A stretch of DNA of 64,000 nucleotides, from assembly GCF_001625695.1 (NCBI RefSeq), contig NZ_AUXY01000096.1, forward strand, positions 21,350 to 85,349, in the 5' to 3' direction. The translations under genes and the position numbers were made by a program. The notes under the pieces are model-generated. The model saw nothing but the letters and a program-made list of their open reading frames with translations, was not told the DNA's origin and ran no database searches. Of this stretch, positions 17,477 to 25,537 are shown piece after piece (positions within the stretch are counted from its first letter, which is position 1; each line of letters starts with the position of its first letter). The DNA is from Pseudoalteromonas luteoviolacea H33-S. GTDB taxonomy: Bacteria > Pseudomonadota > Gammaproteobacteria > Enterobacterales > Alteromonadaceae.

Positions 17477-18001
17477 TTAACGTTCGTCTTCAGGTGGAAG
17501 TTCCTTAATTTGTGCCATACCTGAGCCTATTTCGAGACTTTCTCTACCTATAGCATCGGCAGGGGAATTTGATATCCACACTTTGATTAATCCATTTCTT
17601 TTCATACCCACAATTAAATATGGCAGCTCATAATCAGAATACTCTCCTGTTGAACGAACAATTACAGGTTTCATTTTTTTTATAAACTCATATCCTGTTT
17701 TGTTATCAATTTTTGCTTCGCCTACCCGAAAGAGGTCTGTATCCATGTCATACCATGCAACAACGACTTTGCTTGGAAATGGTACATCATAAACAAAAGA
17801 TCTGGCTCCGCCATCTCCCCAGCAGCAGCCAATAGACCCCGCAGGTACAGTCCATTCGTCATCAAATAATACCGTACCAACCATTAAGTCAGCGCTACGT
17901 TCAGCACCAATTCCAACACTCATTTCTTTTACTTGATAACTTGAACTACAGCCCATGATTAATAACAAGATACCAATTGAGATAACTATTCTTTCAGCCA
18001 C
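17477..18001 (-). CDS. putative immunity lipoprotein, tandem copy 3
   Basis: 174-residue lipoprotein (lipobox I-M-G-C, Cys18) that combines the first type of central block (SADLMVGTVLFDDEW, YDMDTDLFRVGEA) with the RSTGEYSDYELP / SPADAIGRESLE C-terminal block. GCCWGDGGARSFVYDVPFP is shared with copy 4 only. The start is GTG at 18001 with AAGGAAGG upstream. Spacing to copy 2 is 34 bp. Confidence 0.75.
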   Translation of the reverse strand: MAERIVISIGILLLIMGCSSSYQVKEMSVGIGAERSADLMVGTVLFDDEWTVPAGSIGCCWGDGGARSFVYDVPFPSKVVVAWYDMDTDLFRVGEAKIDNKTGYEFIKKMKPVIVRSTGEYSDYELPYLIVGMKRNGLIKVWISNSPADAIGRESLEIGSGMAQIKELPPEDER

Positions 18002-18035
18002 TCTATGCCCCTTCCTTGGAGTTTACTTTTTATCT

Positions 18036-18560
18036 CTAACGTTCGTTTTCAGGGGGAAGTTCCTTAATTTGTGCCATACCTGAGCCTACTTCTAGAATCT
18101 GCCTCCCGATAACATCTGCTGGTGCATTTGAAATCCATACTTTAATTAAACCGTTTCTTTTCATGCCCACGATGAGGTAGGGTAATTTTCTATCTTTATA
18201 CTGACCAGTTCTTCGATTATTAAAAGGCTTCATTTTTTGTATAAACTCATAACCAGCTTTGTTATCTATTTGTGCTTCGCCTACCCAAAAGAGTTCAGTA
18301 CTCAAGTCGTACCAAGCAATAACGACGGTATTCGGAAAGGGGATATCATATACAAAAGACAATGCTCCAGAGTCTTTCCAGCAACACCCTATTGCACCGG
18401 CTGGCACACTCCATGTCTCATCAAATGTGACTTCCCCTACCATAAGAATTGGCCCCTTTTCAGCGGCAACTCCTACGCTCATTTCTTCTACTTGATATCT
18501 TGAACTGCAGCCCATGATTAATAACAAGGTACCAATTGAGATAATTATTCTTTCAGCCAC
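18036..18560 (-). CDS. putative immunity lipoprotein, tandem copy 2
   Basis: 174-residue lipoprotein (lipobox I-M-G-C, Cys18). Its central block is the GPILMVGEVTFDETW / YDLSTELFWVGEA type (as in copy 4), while its C-terminal block is RRTGQYKDRKLP with APADVIGRQILE, close to copies 1 and 5. The invariant tail differs at one residue (EVGSGMAQ). The start is GTG at 18560; a 33-bp spacer separates it from copy 1. Confidence 0.75.
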   Translation of the reverse strand: MAERIIISIGTLLLIMGCSSRYQVEEMSVGVAAEKGPILMVGEVTFDETWSVPAGAIGCCWKDSGALSFVYDIPFPNTVVIAWYDLSTELFWVGEAQIDNKAGYEFIQKMKPFNNRRTGQYKDRKLPYLIVGMKRNGLIKVWISNAPADVIGRQILEVGSGMAQIKELPPENER

Positions 18561-18593
18561 TCTATGCCCCTTCCTTGGAATTTACTTTTATCT

Positions 18594-19118
18594 TTAACGT
18601 TCGTCTTCAGGTGGAAGTTCCTTAATTTGTGCCATACCTGAGCCTATTTCTAAAATTTGCCGGCCGAGGTAATTGCCCGGCGCATTCGATATCCACACTT
18701 TTATCAAGCCGTCTCGCTTCATGCCCACGATGAGGTAGGGTAATTTTCTGTCTTTATACTGACCAGTTCTGCGGTCTATAAAAGGCTTCATCTCTTTTAT
18801 AAACTCGTAGCCAGCTTTGTTATCTATTGTTGCCTCGCCTACCCTGAATAGGTCGGTTTCCATGTCATACCATGCGACAACGACTTTGCTTGGAAAGTTG
18901 ACTCCATCTACAAATGACAGGGCACCTGCATTTTTCCAGCAACACCCTATAGAACCAGCAGGTACAGACCAAGCGTCATCAAATAATACCGTGCCGACCA
19001 TTAAGTCAGATTTATCTTCTGCGGCGATTCCAACACTCATTTCTTTGACTTGATAACGTGAACTGCAGCCCATGATTAATAACAAGATACCAATTGAGAT
19101 AACTATTCTTTTCGCCAC
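18594..19118 (-). CDS. putative immunity lipoprotein, tandem copy 1 (overlaps effector gene)
   Basis: The copy next to the effector: its GTG start at 19118 lies inside the effector's last codons, giving a 16-bp overlap and translational coupling. That arrangement is typical of a toxin and its cognate immunity gene. 174 residues, lipobox I-M-G-C with Cys18, GCCW pair at 59-61. The N-terminal and central blocks match copy 6 (KSDLMVGTVLFDDAW, SFVDGVNFPSKVVVAWYD) and the C-terminal block matches copy 5. If one copy is the cognate immunity protein for the present effector, this is the best candidate by position. A ribosome binding site AGGAG lies in the effector's coding end. Confidence 0.78.
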   Translation of the reverse strand: MAKRIVISIGILLLIMGCSSRYQVKEMSVGIAAEDKSDLMVGTVLFDDAWSVPAGSIGCCWKNAGALSFVDGVNFPSKVVVAWYDMETDLFRVGEATIDNKAGYEFIKEMKPFIDRRTGQYKDRKLPYLIVGMKRDGLIKVWISNAPGNYLGRQILEIGSGMAQIKELPPEDER

Positions 19119-21193
19119 TGTGGATTAACTCCTATGTTATAGACCTGCCAACGCCCCTGACTGGATACGCTGTTGCTTGGGGTGTTATAAAAGATTTCCC
19201 GAATACCATTGTCGGCGACAAATTCCGCATCATCTTCCACCGAGTAAGCTATGGTGTCGACAAAGCCGGCATACTTATGGCTGTGGTGAATATAATATTG
19301 ATATAGCCACTGCCAATTTTGGCTGTTGACTCCGCCACGCATAGCAGCCTCGACCGTCGACTTTAACTCATCGGATAATTCATATTGGTAGGTACGCTTC
19401 CCGTCAGGTTGGTATATCTTTGCGAGTCTGCTTATGTCATTAAAGGGCACGCCATATTTAACAGCCTCTGCATACATGGTATGCAGTGCGTAGTGGGGCA
19501 GTTGGTTATTAACTTGACGGTACCAACGAGGCTTATAGGTGGTGACCACGATATTCTCAGGCCTTTTTTTAAGATGTTTATTTTTGTTTAATCCCGTGCC
19601 CATTTTTACAAAAGTAATGTCTATGCCTGGCCAATGATATTTTTGCTCGAGCTCCGCTTTTTTTGCGGCGAGGCGGGTATCATGATGTGGGTGTGATGGG
19701 TGCCCTTCTATATATTGTCGTGGGTATTTTATGGTGGTGCTATGGTGGCTGTAGCCTCCGCCAACATCCGCATGGGCACCGGGTAGCGTAATTTCTTTTA
19801 TATTACTGGCGGTATTGCCATCTGGTGTTTTTAAGCTGTGTAGAGGAAAGCTGTCGCGGCGCTCATCATAGGCAACGGGGTGGTAGACAAAGCCGGCAGA
19901 GTGCTCGTTAATATCTAAATTGACCGGATAGTCCAGCTTTTGCTTGGCATAATACTCGTTGTGGTGGTCGTCTCCATCCCCTCCTATGGAAGACACGGTA
20001 TCAAAAGGCCCTAAAAACCGTATCATGGGGGTAATACCGCCCCAATAATTTGGGTTATCGCGAGTGATCTCATGAACTTGATTGACAAAGCAGCGCGCTG
20101 CGGTGGCTCCGCGGCTAAAGCCAAATACGTCAATATGTATAAGTTGAATTAGTTTTGAAAGCTCTGAAATACAGTAGTCTTGTAATTCATTTAAGCCACG
20201 CTTTACTTTGTCATCAAAACTAAACGCCAAGGCTAAGTCCATGGTGATATCACTTTTATTGTCTCGGGTACCAATGCCTTCAATGTATAACCTTCTAATA
20301 AATGCCTCATTTCTTGGATACAACTCATATAACTTGGTGACATTGGTTGGCTCTTTATCATCACCAATCACTTTATTGTCATTGGTGCGGTTGTTGCCGG
20401 TGCCATCAAAAAAGAGCCCAAAGCTGGGTGGTTCACTTAGAAGGCGAAGTTTGACATGGCCTTCGCTGGTGACTTGGTGATCAAGTAGCTGCACACCACC
20501 GCGTTTACCTATATTGAGGGCTTTTAATTTATCTAGGCTTTTAAAGTCCTTGAATGCCATATTGGGGATCAATATTTGCTCAGGGACGCCGAGTATTTTG
20601 GCGCTGAGACTATAATGGGTGTCATCTTCTAAGCGCGGAAACAGCAGTTGATCTTGTGCAAGGCCATTATTGCTTCGAGACAAAACGGTTGGGCCCCCGC
20701 GCATCACAATACTGATGGGGATTTTTCCTTCAATCGTCACGATAAGGCGTTGATCGTTTAAATCAGGTGACTGGGTGTAATCGACGGGCACATGGGCCTG
20801 TGTATCTGGTGTAGCCGACGTGTCATGATAACTGAGTGCCCCAGCGCTGCCTTGCAGTGCTTGTGCTCTGGGCATAGCGGTGGCTTTTTTTAGTACAATG
20901 AGTTCATCTTTGGTGGTGGCGTGCTTGGCATGGGCAATTAACACATGGCCTTTTTTTTCTTTTAAAACCAGTTGAGTATCATGCGTGCTTCTAAGTTCAC
21001 GCCATGTTTCTGGGGTTTTGATCACAACCCAACTGCTAGCATGGGGCTTAAGCGCTTGGCGAATATCTCCGGGTAGTTTGGTGGCTGAATAGAGCTCAGT
21101 CACCTGTTCGCCTTTAGGCTTGTCAAAGGCTTCTAGTTTTGTGATCAGATCTTCGATTTCTGATTGCGTATCAACGCGACTTTGCGCATACAT
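19103..21193 (-). CDS. DUF2235 (Tle1-like) phospholipase, probable type VI secretion effector
   Basis: Protein of 696 residues with a DUF2235 alpha/beta-hydrolase domain, the family that includes Tle1 phospholipases delivered by type VI secretion to attack membrane lipids of rival bacteria. The domain begins at FGLFFDGTGNN (about 258-268). The nucleophile is Ser360 in GFSRGA; Asp398 in GPFDTV and His474 in LPGAHADVGGGY complete the likely triad. Residues 1-250 have no recognised domain and may be a delivery or adaptor region. There is no signal peptide. The start ATG at 21193 has AAGGA upstream. No VgrG, Hcp or PAAR gene is in the window, so delivery by a secretion system encoded elsewhere is inference. 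The gene is followed by six immunity-like genes on the same strand. Confidence 0.85.
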   Translation of the reverse strand: MYAQSRVDTQSEIEDLITKLEAFDKPKGEQVTELYSATKLPGDIRQALKPHASSWVVIKTPETWRELRSTHDTQLVLKEKKGHVLIAHAKHATTKDELIVLKKATAMPRAQALQGSAGALSYHDTSATPDTQAHVPVDYTQSPDLNDQRLIVTIEGKIPISIVMRGGPTVLSRSNNGLAQDQLLFPRLEDDTHYSLSAKILGVPEQILIPNMAFKDFKSLDKLKALNIGKRGGVQLLDHQVTSEGHVKLRLLSEPPSFGLFFDGTGNNRTNDNKVIGDDKEPTNVTKLYELYPRNEAFIRRLYIEGIGTRDNKSDITMDLALAFSFDDKVKRGLNELQDYCISELSKLIQLIHIDVFGFSRGATAARCFVNQVHEITRDNPNYWGGITPMIRFLGPFDTVSSIGGDGDDHHNEYYAKQKLDYPVNLDINEHSAGFVYHPVAYDERRDSFPLHSLKTPDGNTASNIKEITLPGAHADVGGGYSHHSTTIKYPRQYIEGHPSHPHHDTRLAAKKAELEQKYHWPGIDITFVKMGTGLNKNKHLKKRPENIVVTTYKPRWYRQVNNQLPHYALHTMYAEAVKYGVPFNDISRLAKIYQPDGKRTYQYELSDELKSTVEAAMRGGVNSQNWQWLYQYYIHHSHKYAGFVDTIAYSVEDDAEFVADNGIREIFYNTPSNSVSSQGRWQVYNIGVNPQWRKE

Positions 21194-21372
21194 AACAATC
21201 CTTGTTAGCTAATGATTTAGTATTATGCTATCACCTGTTGGGGACGGCTGTAAATATTTTATAACATTTGTTAACTTCTGGTTTTGGGGCGGAAGTTTTA
21301 TCCGCAGGTGTATTTTTATACGGCGGATTCAGGTACAGTCATGGACTATGTATTATCAAGGAGATAGCCATC

Positions 21373-22173
21373 ATGACCCAGTTACCCATCTTTGTGGTTG
21401 ATGCATTCACAAATACGCAATTTAAAGGTAATTCTGCCGCGGTTGTGCCATTAGAAGCTTGGATTAGTGATGAACTCATGCAGCGTATTGCTGCTGAAAA
21501 TAACCTCTCAGAAACCGCCTTCTTAGTTAAAAATACGCCATACAGCTATCAGATCCGTTGGTTCTCTCCGTTAACTGAAATTGCGTTTTGTGGCCATGCT
21601 ACCCTTGCCAGCGCATTTGTTTTGTTTAATCACCTTGGCGTCTCTGAGCGTGTCGAATTTACCACGCAAACGGTAGGTAGCTTAACTGTAACGCAAACGG
21701 CTGAGTCGGAGTTAGTTATGAACTTCCCGATGCAAATGCCTGAGCCTATATCAAACGTGCCAAGTGCGCTGCTAACGGGCTTATCAATCTCACCAAGCCA
21801 AGTACTTAAAAATCGCCAAGCGTATTTTGCAATTTATGACAATGAAGTCGATGTGCATCAAGTGGCTTATGACGCGGCACAATTAAAGCAGCTGGCGCCT
21901 TTGGATGTGGTAGTGAGTGCGCCGGGTTCTGAACATGATTTTGTTTCTCGGTATTTTTGGCCCGCGAATGGGGGCGAGGAAGATCCGGTTACCGGCTCAA
22001 TTCATACCGGTCTTGCGCCGTTTTGGTCAAAGCGTTTTGATAAGCAAGTACTCAAGGCCTATCAAGCCTCAAAAAGGGGGGGACATTTAGTGTGTGAGGT
22101 TGATTTTAGCACTGAGCGAGTCACCATCACCGGTGAAGCTGTACTGTACTTACAAGGCCATATTTGGGTTTAG
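21373..22173 (+). CDS. PhzF family isomerase-like protein
   Basis: Protein of 266 residues of the PhzF/diaminopimelate-epimerase fold. It has the duplicated fold's hallmarks: FVVDAFTNTQFKGN at the N-terminus, the catalytic glutamate Glu47 in NNLSETAF, WFSPLTEIAFCGHATLA, and EDPVTGSIH in the second half. The phenazine enzyme isomerises dihydro-3-hydroxyanthranilate, but no other phenazine gene is present, so the substrate here is unknown. The ATG at 21373 is chosen because AAGGAG precedes it by 10 bases; upstream in-frame TTG codons add an unlikely 35-residue extension. Confidence 0.9.
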   Translation: MTQLPIFVVDAFTNTQFKGNSAAVVPLEAWISDELMQRIAAENNLSETAFLVKNTPYSYQIRWFSPLTEIAFCGHATLASAFVLFNHLGVSERVEFTTQTVGSLTVTQTAESELVMNFPMQMPEPISNVPSALLTGLSISPSQVLKNRQAYFAIYDNEVDVHQVAYDAAQLKQLAPLDVVVSAPGSEHDFVSRYFWPANGGEEDPVTGSIHTGLAPFWSKRFDKQVLKAYQASKRGGHLVCEVDFSTERVTITGEAVLYLQGHIWV

Positions 22174-22214
22174 CCTAACGTCTTATTTAATCGTGCTTTA
22201 TTAGGGAGTAGTGA

Positions 22215-22682
22215 ATGGATAAAAAGCAGAAGTTTGCGATATGGGGTTTAGTTTTTGTTGCGCTGATGGCGGCTGTGACCGTGGTTGCGCATATGTCATG
22301 TATCTGGCTTGGGGAGGCCTGCTATCGAGCGCAATTAGCGCCAAAAGAGGTGGTGGAGTCTGCTAAAAATGGTACCTTGTTTGCGCCAATTGCCACGGTA
22401 GGCATCTCGTTTTTGTTTGCTTTATGTGGTGCATATGCACTTGCAGGCGCAGGGCTCATTAAGCGCTTACCACTGACTTATATAGCACTGTGGGCCATTG
22501 GCGTGTTATGCACCTTACGGGGGATAGTTGGCATTGGCTTTAGCCTAGTTTATGTTGATATGGTAACGGTGTATTCTTTTGTCGCTACCATGATTTGGTT
22601 TACCTGCGGGGTTATAACGTGCTTTGCCATCAAGTGGGTGCCGACATGTGCGCAGGCACCCAATAAGTCGGCACTGAACTAG
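22215..22682 (+). CDS. four-helix membrane protein, function unknown
   Basis: Inner-membrane protein of 155 residues with hydrophobic segments at about 8-28, 60-80, 88-110 and 120-142. I do not recognise a family. Cysteines occur in MSCIWLGEACY (about 28-36), facing the periplasm if the N-terminus is cytoplasmic, and could be a disulfide pair. It follows the PhzF-like gene by 41 bp on the same strand with its own GGGAG ribosome binding site, so co-transcription is likely. It ends one base before the convergent DUF1624 gene. Confidence 0.65.
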   Translation: MDKKQKFAIWGLVFVALMAAVTVVAHMSCIWLGEACYRAQLAPKEVVESAKNGTLFAPIATVGISFLFALCGAYALAGAGLIKRLPLTYIALWAIGVLCTLRGIVGIGFSLVYVDMVTVYSFVATMIWFTCGVITCFAIKWVPTCAQAPNKSALN

Positions 22683-22683
22683 G

Positions 22684-23853
22684 TTATAAGTATTTGAGTA
22701 GCGGACTGTGATGGGTTCGCTTAATGGCCAAGTAATGTTTGCAAGGCACGTATAAAGCCAAGGTGATCCCAAGCCACGCAATATAAGCAAGTATTAAACT
22801 GGGTTCATAGCGACTTGGCCACTCCTCTGGTGTGCTGAAAAAGTGTATTGTTTGCCCATATGCTAGCCAGCTATAAGCTTGCGCGCTGAGGTTTATCGCA
22901 GGAATGTGTAGCAGGTAATAAAATAGCGGAACGCCGCCTAAAATCTTAAACCCATCTAATAAGGTCAGTTTAAAGCCGCGATCTTGTAAATACTCTAAAC
23001 AGGCCAAAATCAGTAAACCCGGACCTAAAGTCATTAACAGATAAACGAGCGACGGTGGATATTTGCTGTTATTCAGTAAAGACATGACAGACTCTGCGAA
23101 AGACGCTTCAGGTGTAAATAAATTCGGCTCCCCATAAATATTGCCCAATTTGAGCAACACAAATAGTACTACAGCGAAAGTGCCAAACAGTGCAAAGACC
23201 TTATATCTATATTGCGAACTGAGCTGAAACAAATATCCGCAGCAGTACCCTAAAGACATGACGGCAAACCAAGGGATCAAGGGGTAAAGGGCAAGTACGT
23301 CAACTTGCGTCGAAAAGGTCAATGTCGTCGGGCTATGTAAAATATGCCATAGCCACGCGAAGTCTTGCCCAAACCAGTTTAAGATGGCTTGATCTGGCAA
23401 GGTATTATGTACACCGATCACTACAACCGACACAGTGCAGATCCATGTCAGAGGCAAGTAAATCAGTGCAGCCAAAATAATCATTGACCAGCCAATGGCC
23501 CAGATCACTTGTAAAAACACCACGTCATACCCAAACTGCCAACTAAAGTTGATCACGGTGAGCTCTAAAAAAATCAACCAAAGCCCTCGGCTGAGCAGAT
23601 AGTTACGTACTTTTGCAGTTGAACGCACTTTGTCTGCATATAAGTAAGCGCCTATGCCAGTTAAAAATATAAACAAAGGGGCGCAAAAGTGGGTTACCCA
23701 GCGGGTTAAAAACCATGCCAGTGTCGTCTGATCAAGATCAGTAGGTGAAAAGGGGGTTTCTGCCCAGTAGCGCCGAGTATGATCCAGCGCCATGAGCACA
23801 ATAATAAAGCCTCTCAGAATATCAAGAGAGTAGAGACGGTCAGTTTTAGCCAC
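22684..23853 (-). CDS. DUF1624 family multi-spanning membrane protein
   Basis: Polytopic membrane protein of 389 residues with about ten helices, belonging to the DUF1624/heparan-alpha-glucosaminide acetyltransferase-like group of membrane acyltransferases. Its family marks are RLYSLDILRGFIIVLMALDH at the N-terminus, with an Asp-His pair in the first helix, and a PLFIFLTGIGAYLYA segment with basic residues after it. The acyl donor and acceptor are unknown. The start is GTG at 23853; the conserved RLYSLDILRG segment begins six residues later, so a later start is excluded. It lies 90 bp downstream of the GlxA-type regulator on the same strand. Confidence 0.85.
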   Translation of the reverse strand: MAKTDRLYSLDILRGFIIVLMALDHTRRYWAETPFSPTDLDQTTLAWFLTRWVTHFCAPLFIFLTGIGAYLYADKVRSTAKVRNYLLSRGLWLIFLELTVINFSWQFGYDVVFLQVIWAIGWSMIILAALIYLPLTWICTVSVVVIGVHNTLPDQAILNWFGQDFAWLWHILHSPTTLTFSTQVDVLALYPLIPWFAVMSLGYCCGYLFQLSSQYRYKVFALFGTFAVVLFVLLKLGNIYGEPNLFTPEASFAESVMSLLNNSKYPPSLVYLLMTLGPGLLILACLEYLQDRGFKLTLLDGFKILGGVPLFYYLLHIPAINLSAQAYSWLAYGQTIHFFSTPEEWPSRYEPSLILAYIAWLGITLALYVPCKHYLAIKRTHHSPLLKYL

Positions 23854-23943
23854 GGCTTATTCTTTTGTGAATTTAATGTTAATTAAAATCTAGTTGTAAA
23901 ATAAGACTATGGCCAGTTGCTTGATAAAAAACATATATTTTTT

Positions 23944-24915
23944 CTAGATATGCGCAATTTGTTCACGAAAAGCAGCGACGGATTTGCCAAAATGCCGTTT
24001 AAACTGTTTTGCCAGTGCTTGCGGGTCTTGGTAGCCCACGCTCTGGGCAATATCCCCAAAGTGTTTATTTGAATAGACAAGTAGCTCTTTGGTTTTCTCC
24101 AACCTAAGTAAGCGAATATAGTCAAATGGTGTCATGCCGACCGAGGACTTAAAGCGTCGAATGAGCGTGCGCTCAGACATACATGCTAACTCAGCGAGTG
24201 CCTTGAGGGTGAATTGCGCACTGAGCTGTTTTTTTACATGACATTGTACTACTTGCACAGCACTGTCTTGATGCGCATCTAGGGCGCTACTCATCATAAA
24301 AGCAGTTTGGCGAAGTTGTGGCTCAGGTATAGCAAGCCAACTCATGACTTTTTTAGCCGTATCTGCGCCGACTTGTTGTTTTATAAGCGCCAGCATAACG
24401 TACATGTAGCTATGAGCAGCGCCAGCGGTATATAGCTTTTGGTCGCAAAGATAAATGGGCGAGGTGTCTAGTTCTAAATGTGGGAAGTGACGGTTGAAAA
24501 AAGCTTCTAGCCACCAGCTTGCGGTGATCCGCTGTTTGTCTAATAGACCTAGCGCTGCGGCATAGGCAACGCCACAGCAACCAGCAATCAGTGTGGGCGA
24601 GGTAAGGGGCTTTAATTTTTCACTTAGCAGCGGGGCATAACTATTTAGCTTTTGGCACTCCTGCCAAAGGCGTTTGTCGCCTTGGTATTGACTACCAATG
24701 ATGATTAACACATCAAAGTATTGTAAGTCCTTGAGTTGACAGTCAACCTTAAACGGTAAGCCTTGGCTGCTGACAACGCTTTGGTCATTTAAAGAGACAA
24801 TTTGCCATTGATAAAATTGGGTCTGCATTACCTGATTAGCAACATTTAAAACATCAATGATCCCTGTTAACGCGCTTGCCATTACACCTTGTTGACATAA
24901 CATTGCAACTTTCAT
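23944..24915 (-). CDS. GlxA family AraC-type transcriptional regulator
   Basis: Transcription factor of 323 residues. Residues 1-185 form a DJ-1/PfpI-like domain (MKVAMLCQQGVMASALTG..., and GCCGVAYAAALGLLD with a nucleophile-elbow-like Cys), and residues 215-320 a double helix-turn-helix AraC domain (ALAELACMSERTLIRRFKSSVGM and then DIAQSVGYQDPQALAKQFKR). Such regulators sense small molecules through the N-terminal domain. It is divergent from the MAPEG-like gene across a 95-bp gap and upstream of the DUF1624 gene, so both are candidate targets. Confidence 0.9.
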   Translation of the reverse strand: MKVAMLCQQGVMASALTGIIDVLNVANQVMQTQFYQWQIVSLNDQSVVSSQGLPFKVDCQLKDLQYFDVLIIIGSQYQGDKRLWQECQKLNSYAPLLSEKLKPLTSPTLIAGCCGVAYAAALGLLDKQRITASWWLEAFFNRHFPHLELDTSPIYLCDQKLYTAGAAHSYMYVMLALIKQQVGADTAKKVMSWLAIPEPQLRQTAFMMSSALDAHQDSAVQVVQCHVKKQLSAQFTLKALAELACMSERTLIRRFKSSVGMTPFDYIRLLRLEKTKELLVYSNKHFGDIAQSVGYQDPQALAKQFKRHFGKSVAAFREQIAHI

Positions 24916-25010
24916 GTCGCTTTCACCCTGTATCTTGTCATTAGTGACACTTTAGAGGGTAGTAGCGCTACTGTAAAGTGGTTGCACATTCATTGAGTAA
25001 GGAAATTTGT

Positions 25011-25427
25011 ATGTGGATCCAGTTCCCCATTATCGCTTTGGTACTGTTATTTTTATGGTTATGGCTTGCAACGGCCTGCTTACGCATAAAGGCAGTTCGG
25101 CGCGGTGAATTATCATTGCAAGCGGTCAATTTTGTGCTTAAAGATCAGATGGCTGAACGTACTCGGCTATATGGCAATAGCTATGATAACCAGTACCAGC
25201 AGCCTGTTTTGTTCATCTGTCTATTAGCGCTGTTACATATTGAATCTGTGGCAGGCACAGGCTGGTATCTTCTTGCATTTATATTTGTTGCTGCGCGTTA
25301 TTGGCACTGCTATGAGCATATTCGTTCAACCAATATAAAGAGGCGAACAATGGCATTTGCGCTTTCAAGTCTTAGTTTGTTTGGCGGATGGCTCGCTTGG
25401 TTTGCAAGTATGACTTTCACAGGATAA
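25011..25427 (+). CDS. MAPEG family-like membrane protein
   Basis: Four-helix membrane protein of 138 residues resembling the MAPEG superfamily (membrane-associated proteins in eicosanoid and glutathione metabolism). Visible marks are an N-terminal helix, a loop with Q-Y-Q-Q-P-V-L-F corresponding to the family's N..E.PVLF, and ARYWHCYEHIRSTNIKRR in the third loop. An enzymatic role (glutathione transferase or peroxidase) is not established for bacterial members. The ATG at 25011 has AAGGA upstream; an in-frame GTG 33 bases earlier is a weaker choice. A short hairpin terminator follows. Confidence 0.75.
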   Translation: MWIQFPIIALVLLFLWLWLATACLRIKAVRRGELSLQAVNFVLKDQMAERTRLYGNSYDNQYQQPVLFICLLALLHIESVAGTGWYLLAFIFVAARYWHCYEHIRSTNIKRRTMAFALSSLSLFGGWLAWFASMTFTG

Positions 25428-25449
25428 ATACCTAGCTTGAAAACTAAAA

Positions 25450-25470
25450 AAGCAAGGCTGTGCCTTGCTT
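25450..25470 (+). terminator. intrinsic terminator after MAPEG-like gene
   Basis: AAGCAAGGC (25450-25458) pairs perfectly with GCCTTGCTT (25462-25470) around a TGT loop. The preceding A-run and following TTTGG are short, so it may serve both convergent genes. Confidence 0.7.
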
Positions 25471-25537
25471 TGGTTGGTATCATAGTTTGCCACAAATTAA
25501 CTGTTGTGGCTCAGCGAGAGTACTTTAATGGCTTGGG

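Noticed and set aside
15815..19118. Tandem array as a CRISPR-like or simple DNA repeat
   Set aside because: The repeats are whole genes of about 555 bp with intact frames and divergent blocks, so they are gene duplications.
21268..21372. N-terminal extension of the PhzF-like protein from a TTG at 21268
   Set aside because: The extension has no family similarity and a good AAGGAG-ATG start exists at 21373.
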